The notes beneath the pieces are model-generated. The model was not told the DNA's origin, made no database searches, and saw only the letters and a program-made list of their open reading frames with translations. A program made the position numbers and the translations under genes. Positions 45,601 to 53,386 of a stretch of 64,000 bases of DNA are shown here, one piece after another. This stretch comes from Ralstonia pickettii. GTDB taxonomy: Bacteria > Pseudomonadota > Gammaproteobacteria > Burkholderiales > Burkholderiaceae. The first letter of the stretch is position 1. Every line of letters begins with the position of its first letter. The stretch spans positions 248,001 to 312,000 of the forward strand of contig NZ_CP104383.1 of assembly GCF_030582395.1 (NCBI RefSeq). Reading direction: 5' to 3'.

Positions 45601-45627
45601 AAAAAGGCCATCCTTCGGAGGATGGCC
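45601..45627 (-). terminator. Intrinsic terminator of the PRTRC operon
   Basis: An 8-bp stem, GGCCATCC...GGATGGCC, with a T-tract of six on the minus strand, nine bases after the ThiF stop. Confidence 0.88.
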
Positions 45628-45635
45628 ATGTTCAA

Positions 45636-46427
45636 TCAAGCAGCAATTCGCGGCGGCTTCTGCGCCTTGCGCATACTCGGCACGTACCCGAATCGCGCCC
45701 ATGCCTCCGGGTCTACCGGGAGCGGACTCGTGCGCCCCGCTTCGAGATTTACAAACACACCGCTGTACTGCAGCGTCCCGGTGCGGAACAATGTCCAAAG
45801 CAAATTGAAGGCTTGCACTGCAATCGCCTGGTTGATGACCAGCGACTGCTTGCGCAGCGCATCCTCCATCGAACAAGACGGCGCCGTGTCCTTTGCATCG
45901 CGCTTCGGATCAATCAGCTCAGGAAACAGGTCGCCGACGTGAGGTAGGCGATGTTCAGCCCGGCCGCGAACTTGGCCAAGGATGACTTGACCACGATCGG
46001 TCTCATTGCCGCAATCGAGATAGTAGCCGCCCGTGCCGCGTTGCATGGCCTTGAGGATGGCCTTTCGCGCCGCCCTCGTATCCACACATCCAACGACCAA
46101 ATCACAGCAGAACCGATCATTGGCATTGATACGCTGCACTTCCGCCTGCCAGTTGGTGCCCATGAGCACATTCAACCGATTGACCAGAAGAGCAGCCTTG
46201 TGCCGACCGACATCCGCTGGATAGAAGCCCTGGCGGCCGACGTTGCTCTCACTGACCGTGTCATCGTCATAGACGACACAGTCGATACCACCGGGATGGC
46301 CAAGTTCGAGCATGGCGTGATGGAGCCGCGCCAGACTTGGGATAACCGCACTCCCCGTTCCGCCGGCGCCTACTACAGCAATGCGCCATGCCCGCTCTGT
46401 CATCGCGCGAGGGATGCTATGCGTCAT
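45636..46427 (-). CDS. PRTRC system ThiF-family (E1-like) protein
   Basis: A 263-aa protein of the E1/ThiF superfamily. The nucleotide motif VVGAGGTGSAV is followed by DDDTVSESNVGRQGF and VGRHKA, the usual E1 order of ATP- and substrate-binding segments. An EVGD-like strand (DLVVGCVDT) follows. It would adenylate the C-terminus of a ubiquitin-like protein. Start at 46427, 5 nt after the JAMM gene stop. It is the last gene of the PRTRC operon. Confidence 0.85.
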   Translation of the reverse strand: MTHSIPRAMTERAWRIAVVGAGGTGSAVIPSLARLHHAMLELGHPGGIDCVVYDDDTVSESNVGRQGFYPADVGRHKAALLVNRLNVLMGTNWQAEVQRINANDRFCCDLVVGCVDTRAARKAILKAMQRGTGGYYLDCGNETDRGQVILGQVRGRAEHRLPHVGDLFPELIDPKRDAKDTAPSCSMEDALRKQSLVINQAIAVQAFNLLWTLFRTGTLQYSGVFVNLEAGRTSPLPVDPEAWARFGYVPSMRKAQKPPRIAA

Positions 46428-46432
46428 TTTGG

Positions 46433-47074
46433 TCACACAACCTCCCGAATGCCGAACTTCTGCCTCCAGGCGGCCGGTATGTCGTGGACACGTTCGAAGA
46501 TGCCCTTGACGCACAACCTTAACGCCATGGACGGGCGAATGCTTGCGCAGTTGCCCAGCACGAACGCAAATTTCACGTCGTGCCTGTCGTCCTGATTGTC
46601 GGTTCCCGAGAAGAAGGCTTCAAACGTGCCATGGGAATGGCAGTCCATGACCAAGTGCTCGTTTTCCTGCAGCACCGGCCGGTCGTAACGCAGATGTCCG
46701 GAGCCGTGATCCAAGATTGCGACAGGGACGAGCCGGAACTCGCACGAGACGCCATTCCAGACGATCCAAGCACCGGTTTCGTTCGGCATCGACGCACGCG
46801 CCATCTCGCCAAACTGGCCAACCAGTTCAGCTGGAAGTTGACCGCATGGCAACTCGGTCTCCTCATTGACAGTCCCGTAGGGGACGGCAGTTTCGACTTC
46901 GTAGCTTGCGATCTTGCGAACTACCCGCAGCCACGGGCGAACCACTTCGAGGAACACGCCGTTGGTTCCCACCAGCAGGCGTTCACCACTACCAGACAAT
47001 GGTGTCAGGCTACCGAATTTCGGCACCATGATCGTCGGGAAAGACGCTTGCAGCGTCATGTCCATCGGATGCAT
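46433..47074 (-). CDS. PRTRC system protein A (JAMM/MPN metallopeptidase)
   Basis: A 213-aa protein of the JAB/JAMM fold. The zinc motif H-x-H-x7-S-x2-D is complete (CHSHGTFEAFFSGTD, near residue 145). JAMM peptidases cleave isopeptide bonds of ubiquitin-like modifiers. The start at 47074 has GGAGG within the end of protein B. In PRTRC cassettes it pairs with an E1-like ThiF, an E2-like protein and a ubiquitin-like protein C. Confidence 0.85.
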   Translation of the reverse strand: MHPMDMTLQASFPTIMVPKFGSLTPLSGSGERLLVGTNGVFLEVVRPWLRVVRKIASYEVETAVPYGTVNEETELPCGQLPAELVGQFGEMARASMPNETGAWIVWNGVSCEFRLVPVAILDHGSGHLRYDRPVLQENEHLVMDCHSHGTFEAFFSGTDNQDDRHDVKFAFVLGNCASIRPSMALRLCVKGIFERVHDIPAAWRQKFGIREVV

Positions 47075-47075
47075 T

Positions 47076-47798
47076 TCAACCTCCAACTTTGCCGGCGATG
47101 AGATCACCGAGCGATTTCTTCAACGGAATGAGCACTTCCTTCGGGTACTCGGCAAAGTTGCCATCGAGCATCTCCTTCCAGAAGGCGTACACACCTCTTT
47201 CGAACTTGACGCGTTGGGCGCCGCGGTTTGGATGCGTGAAGGCCGACGAGAAGAAGGCTTCTTCCCAACCGGCAATCGAAGCGACATCGATCTGCTTCGG
47301 AACCTGCGCAGAGCCGATGCAAATCCTTCCCACGTCCCACGTATTGAAGTACGGCGGCTCGTGCAGCATGGATTCCGGCGTCGGCCTGACGTCCTCCATC
47401 AAGGCAAACACGCTGAACCCGTCATTGGCCGCCTGGAACACCAAGCCCGGGTGCGGCACTACCGCACTGCGCGTACCCAATTCTTTGCATTGAAAGAACA
47501 CCCGGCGAATCGCCGGCGGGCACCACCACGTTACGGCGCGCGTGCTCACGGACAGTACGTTCGGCGTCAGGAACTCGCCCTTCGGCAACGCTGACAAAGC
47601 AACCTGGGTCACAGCGTGAATGAGTGCTCGCCGATTGAGCGGAACACCCGGGCCGATTGCAGGCTTTCGAGTCCCCGCCTCGTGAGTGATGCGGTGTGCC
47701 GTCGAGTATGTGAACTGCCCCTCGGCCGGCCCATACAGCAAAATGGCCCCTTGCAGGGCCACGTCATGAGACCGACTGGCGGTCAAGATCTTGGCCAT
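47076..47798 (-). CDS. PRTRC system protein B (prokaryotic E2-like)
   Basis: A 240-aa protein starting MAKILTASRSHDVAL with AGGAGG upstream. Its C-terminal half (YFNTWDVGRICIGS) has the DVGxICIG pattern of the Prok-E2_D family, predicted UBC-like E2 enzymes. The Cys in ICIG is the likely thioester candidate, but this was not checked by structure. It is 2 nt upstream of protein A. Confidence 0.78.
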   Translation of the reverse strand: MAKILTASRSHDVALQGAILLYGPAEGQFTYSTAHRITHEAGTRKPAIGPGVPLNRRALIHAVTQVALSALPKGEFLTPNVLSVSTRAVTWWCPPAIRRVFFQCKELGTRSAVVPHPGLVFQAANDGFSVFALMEDVRPTPESMLHEPPYFNTWDVGRICIGSAQVPKQIDVASIAGWEEAFFSSAFTHPNRGAQRVKFERGVYAFWKEMLDGNFAEYPKEVLIPLKKSLGDLIAGKVGG

Positions 47799-47806
47799 GG
47801 GGCCTC

Positions 47807-48943
47807 CTATCGTGAAATGATGGTCAGTAATTGGTCGAGAGCCTTTACGATCTCGAACATGCGCGACAGGTCCTCATACTGCTTGGGCACCTGTTGCGGG
47901 TCGCTCGCCAGCGGAATCAGCACCTGGTACATCGTCGCCTCTCCGCTATTGCTAATGCATTCGAAATGGTCATCCAGCAGTTCGCCGATCCACTCTTCGG
48001 AAAACACCGCAATGGAAGCGGCCGAATATGCAGGTTCGGCCCATTGCGAATGTTCGAAGAGCTTCGAGCCCTTGGCGCGCTGCAGTGCATCTTCCAGCTG
48101 CAGCATCGCGCGGCATACCCGCTGAATCCAGCGACTTGACGAACGCGCCAGCTCCAGCACCTCCGACCTCTTGAGAACGGACCGCCGAGGGCCTTTCCGG
48201 CCCTTGCGCTTGCCGCGCTCGGGGAACATTTCTTCCGGCGCCAGGACCGGACGAACATTGGAAGGCAGGTAGCGCTCGATGTCCTCACTGTCAGCCCCAA
48301 GGCGATCAGCAAGACTCTCCCTCGCGTTCTCGTCGGACACACCCTCATCCCAATCCCACCACCACCTGGCGAACATCTCCAGGAAGTAACTCGGTGTGCG
48401 CAAGAAGAGCGAGTTGCAGGACGCTTCGTTGATCAGCGCCATCACAGAGCACAAGAGCCCGGGGTGGGCGCGCTGCAGTGGGTGCATCCGTGCGCCAATC
48501 TCGAAGATCTGCTCATGAGGCAACTCGATCGCCAAGTACAACGGCGCCGAGAGGTCCGTCTCCCATCCAAACTGATCGACCTGATCGCGTGCTGCCGCCT
48601 GGTCGAGCAAAGCGAACCCAAACAGAAGCCGCTTGCACGTCGGTGTGCGTCGCCGCAGCCACGCGAACATCGCCTCTGCGAACATGTCACCAGCATTGCC
48701 GCTGGAGCGAGCGTCGCGCGGCGAGAGCGGACCAGCCTCGAAATGCGCCCGTATCAGACCGGTAAGGTCTCCCTCGTCGGTATGCCGAAGGCGTGCAATC
48801 GCTGGAACGCATTGTGAAATGGCCGGGAGTGTTAGAAAACCATCGGCAGCTCTATGTCCGGCAGGGGAATCGAATCGACATGCCGCCCCGCCGGTGAGGC
48901 TTTCACTGAAGCCTGATAAACCTTGGCAAGAATCGAACAACAC
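47807..48943 (-). CDS. PRTRC system protein F
   Basis: A 378-aa protein. The GTG start at 48943 is preceded by AGGAGGT seven bases away. Conserved-looking parts are LTLPAISQCVPAIARL, AEAMFAWLRRRTPTC, EIGARMHPLQRAHPGLL and a basic stretch KRKGRKGPRRS. It is the most divergent member of the PRTRC families, and its function is unknown. The first 35 codons overlap a 72-aa ORF in another frame. Confidence 0.75.
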   Translation of the reverse strand: MLFDSCQGLSGFSESLTGGAACRFDSPAGHRAADGFLTLPAISQCVPAIARLRHTDEGDLTGLIRAHFEAGPLSPRDARSSGNAGDMFAEAMFAWLRRRTPTCKRLLFGFALLDQAAARDQVDQFGWETDLSAPLYLAIELPHEQIFEIGARMHPLQRAHPGLLCSVMALINEASCNSLFLRTPSYFLEMFARWWWDWDEGVSDENARESLADRLGADSEDIERYLPSNVRPVLAPEEMFPERGKRKGRKGPRRSVLKRSEVLELARSSSRWIQRVCRAMLQLEDALQRAKGSKLFEHSQWAEPAYSAASIAVFSEEWIGELLDDHFECISNSGEATMYQVLIPLASDPQQVPKQYEDLSRMFEIVKALDQLLTIISR

Positions 48944-49050
48944 GATTCCACCTCCTCATCATGTAGAAAAACCGCCCTATCGGGCGGTTTCTCAGTTCCA
49001 TTGATGCTGACCGGATCGGCCAACGCATTCATCAGATCGCGCTTACGCAT
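48832..49050 (-). CDS. 72-aa ORF overlapping protein F
   Basis: Starts MRKRDLMNALADPVSING, overlapping the stop of protein C (ATGCGTAA). It passes through a perfect terminator hairpin and ends inside the start of protein F. The sequence is plausible (HVDSIPLPDIELPMVF), but the terminator argues that full translation is rare. It may be a leader peptide. Confidence 0.35.
   Translation of the reverse strand: MRKRDLMNALADPVSINGTEKPPDRAVFLHDEEVESCCSILAKVYQASVKASPAGRHVDSIPLPDIELPMVF
48967..48990 (-). terminator. Intrinsic terminator inside the PRTRC operon
   Basis: A 9-bp stem, AAACCGCCC-GATA-GGGCGGTTT, followed by TT on the minus strand, lies between proteins C and F, 24 nt upstream of the protein F start. 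It may set the ratio of the E/C genes to the F-B-A-ThiF genes. Confidence 0.8.
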
Positions 49051-49261
49051 GGTTGCCCTTTGCGCCCGCGGCACGCACGAACTTGTACACAGCGTTTTCC
49101 CCCTTGTACTCCGGACCCTCCACGGCTGCCGTGGTGAGTTCGGGATACTGGGCGGTGTACATGTCGCGCACTTGGTCCGGAGTGAACTGCGTTCCCGGAT
49201 CGGCAAGCGTCATGCCGTTGTAGGAAAACTCGCGCTTGACCGTGTTGATGGTGATAGCCAT
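49043..49261 (-). CDS. PRTRC system protein C (ubiquitin-like)
   Basis: A 72-aa protein with AAGGAG before the ATG. The segment TINTVKREFSYNG and the pattern LADPG...PDQVRDMYTAQYPEL match PRTRC_C, which belongs to the prokaryotic ubiquitin-like (Prok_Ub) family. The C-terminus (RAAGAKGNHA) has no terminal GG, so maturation by the JAMM protein or a non-conjugating role must be considered. It should be the substrate of the E1-like and E2-like proteins. Confidence 0.8.
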   Translation of the reverse strand: MAITINTVKREFSYNGMTLADPGTQFTPDQVRDMYTAQYPELTTAAVEGPEYKGENAVYKFVRAAGAKGNHA

Positions 49262-49270
49262 GGCTTCTCC

Positions 49271-49756
49271 TTAACCGAGCAGATCAGCGAGGGAGGTGCC
49301 AGACGATTTTTTGTCGCCTTGCGCATCTTTAGCTGACGAACTCGTGCTACCGGACGTCGTTTCAGTGACCTCAACATCGACCACACCATCGTCATCGTCG
49401 TCGTCCATGCCTTTCGACTTGGGCGCCGGCAACTTCGGATTGGCGCGATTGGATGTCGCGAGGGCCTTGGTCGCCTTGTTCGACTGAGCAGCGGTAGCCG
49501 CTTGAATCACCGCCTTCGTGGACTCGACCTGTTCGGCGAGACCCTGGCGGGCCTGCGTCACACCACCGATCGCATTGGCAAACTCAGCATCCAACTCCGC
49601 CGGCGTGGCCGTCAGAGCAATCGGCGCAACCAGGGCTGCGTCGTCCGGCTTGCTGACGGTCGGCGCGACGACCACGGTCATCTCGTCACCCTGCATTGAA
49701 AGGGTGATAACAACCTTGTCGCTCGCCTTCACGAGCGGCACCAGTTCTTGAAACAT
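49271..49756 (-). CDS. PRTRC system protein E
   Basis: A 161-aa protein. A conserved N-terminal domain (MFQELVPLVKASDKVVITL) is followed by a helical segment and a low-complexity tail with a DDDDDD run and a final LADLLG. It is 44 nt downstream of parB. Function unknown; the acidic tail suggests protein binding. Confidence 0.8.
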   Translation of the reverse strand: MFQELVPLVKASDKVVITLSMQGDEMTVVVAPTVSKPDDAALVAPIALTATPAELDAEFANAIGGVTQARQGLAEQVESTKAVIQAATAAQSNKATKALATSNRANPKLPAPKSKGMDDDDDDGVVDVEVTETTSGSTSSSAKDAQGDKKSSGTSLADLLG

Positions 49757-49800
49757 AGGGATTTCCTTGAAAATGAATGGGATGGGGAAGCGAGGCGTGG

Positions 49801-51465
49801 TCAGAACTTCAAGACCTTGGGCACCTTGCCCGTGTAGTCAAACCCGTCTACCTTGAGGAGGGCCTCAATGACTTCGAGCTTCGATTGGTTGAACAGCTTG
49901 GAAAAGCGATCGCCGAGCGCGTTGCGCATGCCCAGCTCGTCGGCGAGAGCCTTCAACTCCGATTTGGTCAGGAGTTCCAGAAAATCCTTGGATTTCTGAA
50001 GGTTCCAGTGCTTGGTCAGGTCGAGCGCGTGGTACTTGCAGAGCGACGTCAAGACAGGCACATCGATTCCTTCGATCGCGGCAAGCGCGAGCGAGATCGT
50101 CAGATTGAGCCGCTTGTCAGTAGCCAGGCCGGCCACAGAGATAAGGTTCTTCGAGAGATCGGTGGGAGAGCTGGTCTCGTCCGCGATCCGTTCAAAGAGC
50201 GTCCCCATCTTGTCGCTGGTGATGGTGCGTGCATGACCGGACAGCGAAAGTGCGAGGAGATAGTGGTTGGCCGTTGCTTCGTTGGCCGCCACCTCCCGGC
50301 GTAGCGCCTTGCGCCACACCCCTTGTCGGTAGGTCTTCACCTTGTCCGACTCGGCAATCGACGTGGCCGCGTGTTCGGCCTTTCCGCCCTTGTCCGCGCC
50401 CTCCTTGGCCGGCGCGGCTTTGGGGCCCTTAACAGTAGACGGCGCTTCAGCGCGCTCGGCCTTGATCCTCGCTGCAACCTTCTTGGCATTGCAGGACGGA
50501 TCAAAACACTGACCACGGAAGACCTTGCCCAGGCTGTCCGGCAGACCACTCACCGCGGCGCCGAAATTCTGGCAGCCGTGACATGCTTTCGCCTGTTCGG
50601 CACCGACTCCCGTCGGTCCCTCCACCTGCAATTGCACGCGCGTGTGGTTGTCGCCAGCGCGGACGATACGGATAACCGGGTATTCGTCCTTCAGGCCGTA
50701 CGAGATACCTTCCAGCTGCGTCTCGGTCTTGCCCTTGTAGCAGGTCGGGTTGGTACAGCTACCGGAGGAAATCGCCTCGGAAAACATCACCGACTGCAAT
50801 TCCGAGTTGTGCGCGCATGTCGCACACTCGCTCTTGTCGAAGATCGCGTCCTTCAGGTTGCAGGCAGCTTGTTCGATGGCCTTCTTGAGGTCCGCCACCG
50901 TCTTTTTCTCTTGCAGAATGATCGGCAAGAACAGGTCCTGCTTTTCCTTCGTCAGGGTCGCAAGCAGCTCGGCATGCCCAAGCTGGATGGAACGCGTGTT
51001 CAGCGCGTCCAGCACCGCAGGACTGCAGTTCATTAGCGCCAGCCGGCGGTCGAGGGTCGATCGCGGCCAGCCGAGTTGGCGGGCAGCTTCATCGCGGTCA
51101 CCTTTCAGGTCCCCAACGATGTCCGCGGCCGCAACGGCTTCTTCAGACGGCGCCATGTCGGCGCGCTGAACGTTCTCGATGAGCGCCAGCCGGCGCGCTT
51201 CCCCTTCCGTCATCTCACGGATGACAACGGGCATGTCGTAATCGTCACCGCAGGCAGCTTTCGCCCCACGGTACCGGCGCTCGCCAGCGACCAGTTCGTA
51301 GGTGCCGTCCTCAAGAGGGCGCACCAGTACAGGTTGAATTACGCCATCCTCACGGATGGACTCCGTGATCTCCGCCATTTTCGCGGGATCGAAGTACTTC
51401 CGGGGGTTCTTGCCCGGCCGGATTTGGCCGAGTTTGACGGTGACGCTCTGTTGGTTTTCTTGCAT
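49801..51465 (-). CDS. parB: PRTRC system ParB-family protein with zinc-ribbon segments
   Basis: A 554-aa protein. The N-terminal ParB/Srx domain has GERRYRGAKAA and ENVQRADM, the CTP-binding boxes of ParB. A helix-turn-helix follows (AARQLGWPRSTLDRR). The middle holds four Cys clusters (CATC, SCTNPTC, CHGC, CFDPSC) that should bind zinc, which simple ParB proteins lack. The last 200 residues are helical. No ParA is seen in the window. The start at 51465 follows GGAG; the frame runs further upstream but through the leader. Confidence 0.9.
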   Translation of the reverse strand: MQENQQSVTVKLGQIRPGKNPRKYFDPAKMAEITESIREDGVIQPVLVRPLEDGTYELVAGERRYRGAKAACGDDYDMPVVIREMTEGEARRLALIENVQRADMAPSEEAVAAADIVGDLKGDRDEAARQLGWPRSTLDRRLALMNCSPAVLDALNTRSIQLGHAELLATLTKEKQDLFLPIILQEKKTVADLKKAIEQAACNLKDAIFDKSECATCAHNSELQSVMFSEAISSGSCTNPTCYKGKTETQLEGISYGLKDEYPVIRIVRAGDNHTRVQLQVEGPTGVGAEQAKACHGCQNFGAAVSGLPDSLGKVFRGQCFDPSCNAKKVAARIKAERAEAPSTVKGPKAAPAKEGADKGGKAEHAATSIAESDKVKTYRQGVWRKALRREVAANEATANHYLLALSLSGHARTITSDKMGTLFERIADETSSPTDLSKNLISVAGLATDKRLNLTISLALAAIEGIDVPVLTSLCKYHALDLTKHWNLQKSKDFLELLTKSELKALADELGMRNALGDRFSKLFNQSKLEVIEALLKVDGFDYTGKVPKVLKF

Positions 51466-51509
51466 TTGTGGGTTCTCCAGGGATGGAAAAGGGGAACCCG
51501 TTGCCGCAC

Positions 51510-51628
51510 CGGGAACAGGTTCCCGATGGGATGGAAAATGAAAGCGAGGGCCACCGAACCGCTGGCCCTCGGACAACCGCGAGACGCTGCGCGTCCTGCG
51601 ATCAGGAGATCGATGCGTCAAAGACGCG
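51510..51628 (-). promoter_or_regulatory. parB leader: GC hairpins and dispersed element copy G
   Basis: Element copy G (TCGATGCGTC-AAA-GACGCG) is at 51610-51628. A -10-like TATTCT lies exactly 12 nt upstream, with CTGGCA 18 bp before it. A stem CGAGGGCCA...TGGCCCTCG (51545-51571) and the CGGGAA-CAGG-TTCCCG hairpin flanked by GGGATGG (51510-51525) follow towards the start codon. Confidence 0.72.
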
Positions 51629-51731
51629 GAGTGAGCTTTGAGAATACCGGAAACACGTCTGCGGTGCCAGACAGCGGATCCCCCTCCGCAGATGGGGACC
51701 CGCTCTTGCGCGAGGCCGGCCAGTGGCCAAC

Positions 51732-52664
51732 CTAGAACAACGACAATTGCTCACGTTGCCGGGCAATTTCAGCGTGCTGTTGCGGCACCGCTTCAATGAT
51801 GGCCGGCGCTTGCGGCGGTTCAATCGCCTCCAGAATCGACAGGACCGTACCCATTTCTGCGGGCACGAAATTGCGTTCGGAATCAACGGGCGGGGAGGTT
51901 TCCTGGCTACGCTCACGCGCAGCCAGTTTCCGGTTCCACCCGCCAAGCACGTGCGCTGGTGTGTACCAAACCTCGCGCTCCTCAAGCATCAATGAGTTGC
52001 CAAGGATGACAACCGCAGGGATATGGAGCAAGGCCAGCTGCACATACGTCATGTGTACGCACCGTGGATCGATATCGATGCACGTTGCATGCATGGCCGT
52101 CTGGTAGTTGTGGCCCGCCTGATGCATAGCCTCCGCCATTGCGATCACCATGCCACCAGCGCCGCAGGTTGGCTCCATCACGGTGATGAAGCCATGTTCC
52201 GCGACGTCCGGATCATGGTCATTGACCTGCATCGCAGCCATCATGCTGGATACCGAATAGGGCGTGAAAAACTGCCCCGCCCTATCGTTGCCCAGCTCAA
52301 GCAGCATGTAGGTGTGACCAAGCACATCGCCAAAGCCACCGGCGACTCTGACCGGCGCCGGCGACCCGGGAAGGACATCAGTCATCCGGCGCTCGTAAGT
52401 GAGCACGAGGTGGCCAAGCATCTTCGGGAACTGGTCCACTTCTTCTTTGGTGTACTTCTTGACGATCTCCATGTACCGAGCCTCTCGGCCGTCTCGCTGA
52501 GCGAGATCGACCGCATTGCTGAGGCTCAGTGCGGACATCTCAACGAAGTCGGAGAACACATCGCTTGCGCGGTGACGGTACCCGAAGGCCTTGATCAAAT
52601 CGACCAAGGCCTTTTGGTGTTCGTCGGCGGTCTCCAGGTGCCGGCGTTGTGCTGCCCTGCTCAT
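51732..52664 (-). CDS. N6-adenine-type DNA methyltransferase-like protein without a clear NPPY motif
   Basis: A 310-aa protein with SAM-binding segments of type I HsdM-like enzymes: GQFFTPYSV, motif I EPTCGAGG, and ID-x-DP-x-C. The catalytic NPPY/F motif expected after the next strand is replaced by GNSLMLEEREVWYTP, so activity is doubtful. The start at 52664 overlaps the stop of the preceding gene (ATGA). Similar proteins are frequent beside PRTRC cassettes. Confidence 0.72.
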   Translation of the reverse strand: MSRAAQRRHLETADEHQKALVDLIKAFGYRHRASDVFSDFVEMSALSLSNAVDLAQRDGREARYMEIVKKYTKEEVDQFPKMLGHLVLTYERRMTDVLPGSPAPVRVAGGFGDVLGHTYMLLELGNDRAGQFFTPYSVSSMMAAMQVNDHDPDVAEHGFITVMEPTCGAGGMVIAMAEAMHQAGHNYQTAMHATCIDIDPRCVHMTYVQLALLHIPAVVILGNSLMLEEREVWYTPAHVLGGWNRKLAARERSQETSPPVDSERNFVPAEMGTVLSILEAIEPPQAPAIIEAVPQQHAEIARQREQLSLF

Positions 52665-53035
52665 TGCAGAGCCCCAACTCGCACATTGAAGCGCTGGTTC
52701 AGCGATGCGCAAAAGGCATCCATGTCGGGGACCGCGCCAATAGCCAGAGCGGCTTTGATGTCGGCTTCAGCGACCCGGAGTTCCGATTCCACATCGATAG
52801 TCGATGCCACACTAGTCGAAGCATTGCTGCGCACAGTCTCCACAACAGCACGTGCAATTCGCACACAGAACAGCTCGAACTCGTGTGTTACCTCAGCTTC
52901 TTTCCTGATCCGCGTTGCACGCAACGATGGATCGAGGATTGGCAAGGCCTCCTGTTCGAAACGAGCCACCACCAGGTAGCTTTCGAAGGCTTTGAGCTGT
53001 GCTTCTTTGAAACGCTGAATAACGGCGTTGAACAT
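52661..53035 (-). CDS. Uncharacterised 124-aa helical protein
   Basis: MFNAVIQRFKEAQLKAFESYL with GGAG upstream. The whole protein is alpha-helical and amphipathic. Its stop overlaps the ATG of the methyltransferase-like gene, so the two are coupled. No family was recognised. Confidence 0.7.
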   Translation of the reverse strand: MFNAVIQRFKEAQLKAFESYLVVARFEQEALPILDPSLRATRIRKEAEVTHEFELFCVRIARAVVETVRSNASTSVASTIDVESELRVAEADIKAALAIGAVPDMDAFCASLNQRFNVRVGALQ

Positions 53036-53070
53036 GGAACGTCTCCAGAAAATGGACGAGAGACGTCCCT

Positions 53071-53317
53071 GCTGGGACGGCTCCCAGCGGGGAAGAAGAT
53101 GGAACGACCTGACCGACCAGCGCTAACGAATCGGCGTGCGTAGGCACACCGCGACGTAGCGAAGTTCGCTCAGGTGTTCAAGGGAAAGACCGGCCGCAGA
53201 ATGCGAACGATAGGCCGACACGTGCAGTGTCGGAGATGAAACCGGACCCTACAGCTGTGGGGGAAACAAGATGTAGGCCGCCCAGATGGCGGTCAAAATC
53301 GATGCGTCGTAGACGCG
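53071..53317 (-). promoter_or_regulatory. Leader with GC hairpin and dispersed element copy H
   Basis: Copy H (TCGATGCGTC-GTA-GACGCG) is at 53299-53317. A -10-like TATTCT lies exactly 12 nt upstream and TGGAAA 17 bp before it. The hairpin GCTGGGA-CGGC-TCCCAGC (53071-53088) is 36 nt from the start of the 124-aa gene. Nothing gene-like lies in the 350 bp between 53036 and 53386. Confidence 0.72.
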
Positions 53318-53386
53318 GCAAACCGTTTCAGAATATCGCAGTTGCTCTGCATTTTCCAGCAGCTGCGCGCACGCGCGCCCAGCCCG

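Noticed and set aside
48832..48943. Programmed frameshift joining the 72-aa ORF to protein F
   Set aside because: Protein F has its own strong AGGAGGT site seven bases before GTG at 48943, and no canonical slippery heptamer is present.
22841..53317. The repeated 19-bp element as ParB-binding (parS) sites
   Set aside because: The element is asymmetric outside its arms, always in one orientation, and always in leaders. parS sites are symmetric and orientation-free. Binding by ParB is still untested.
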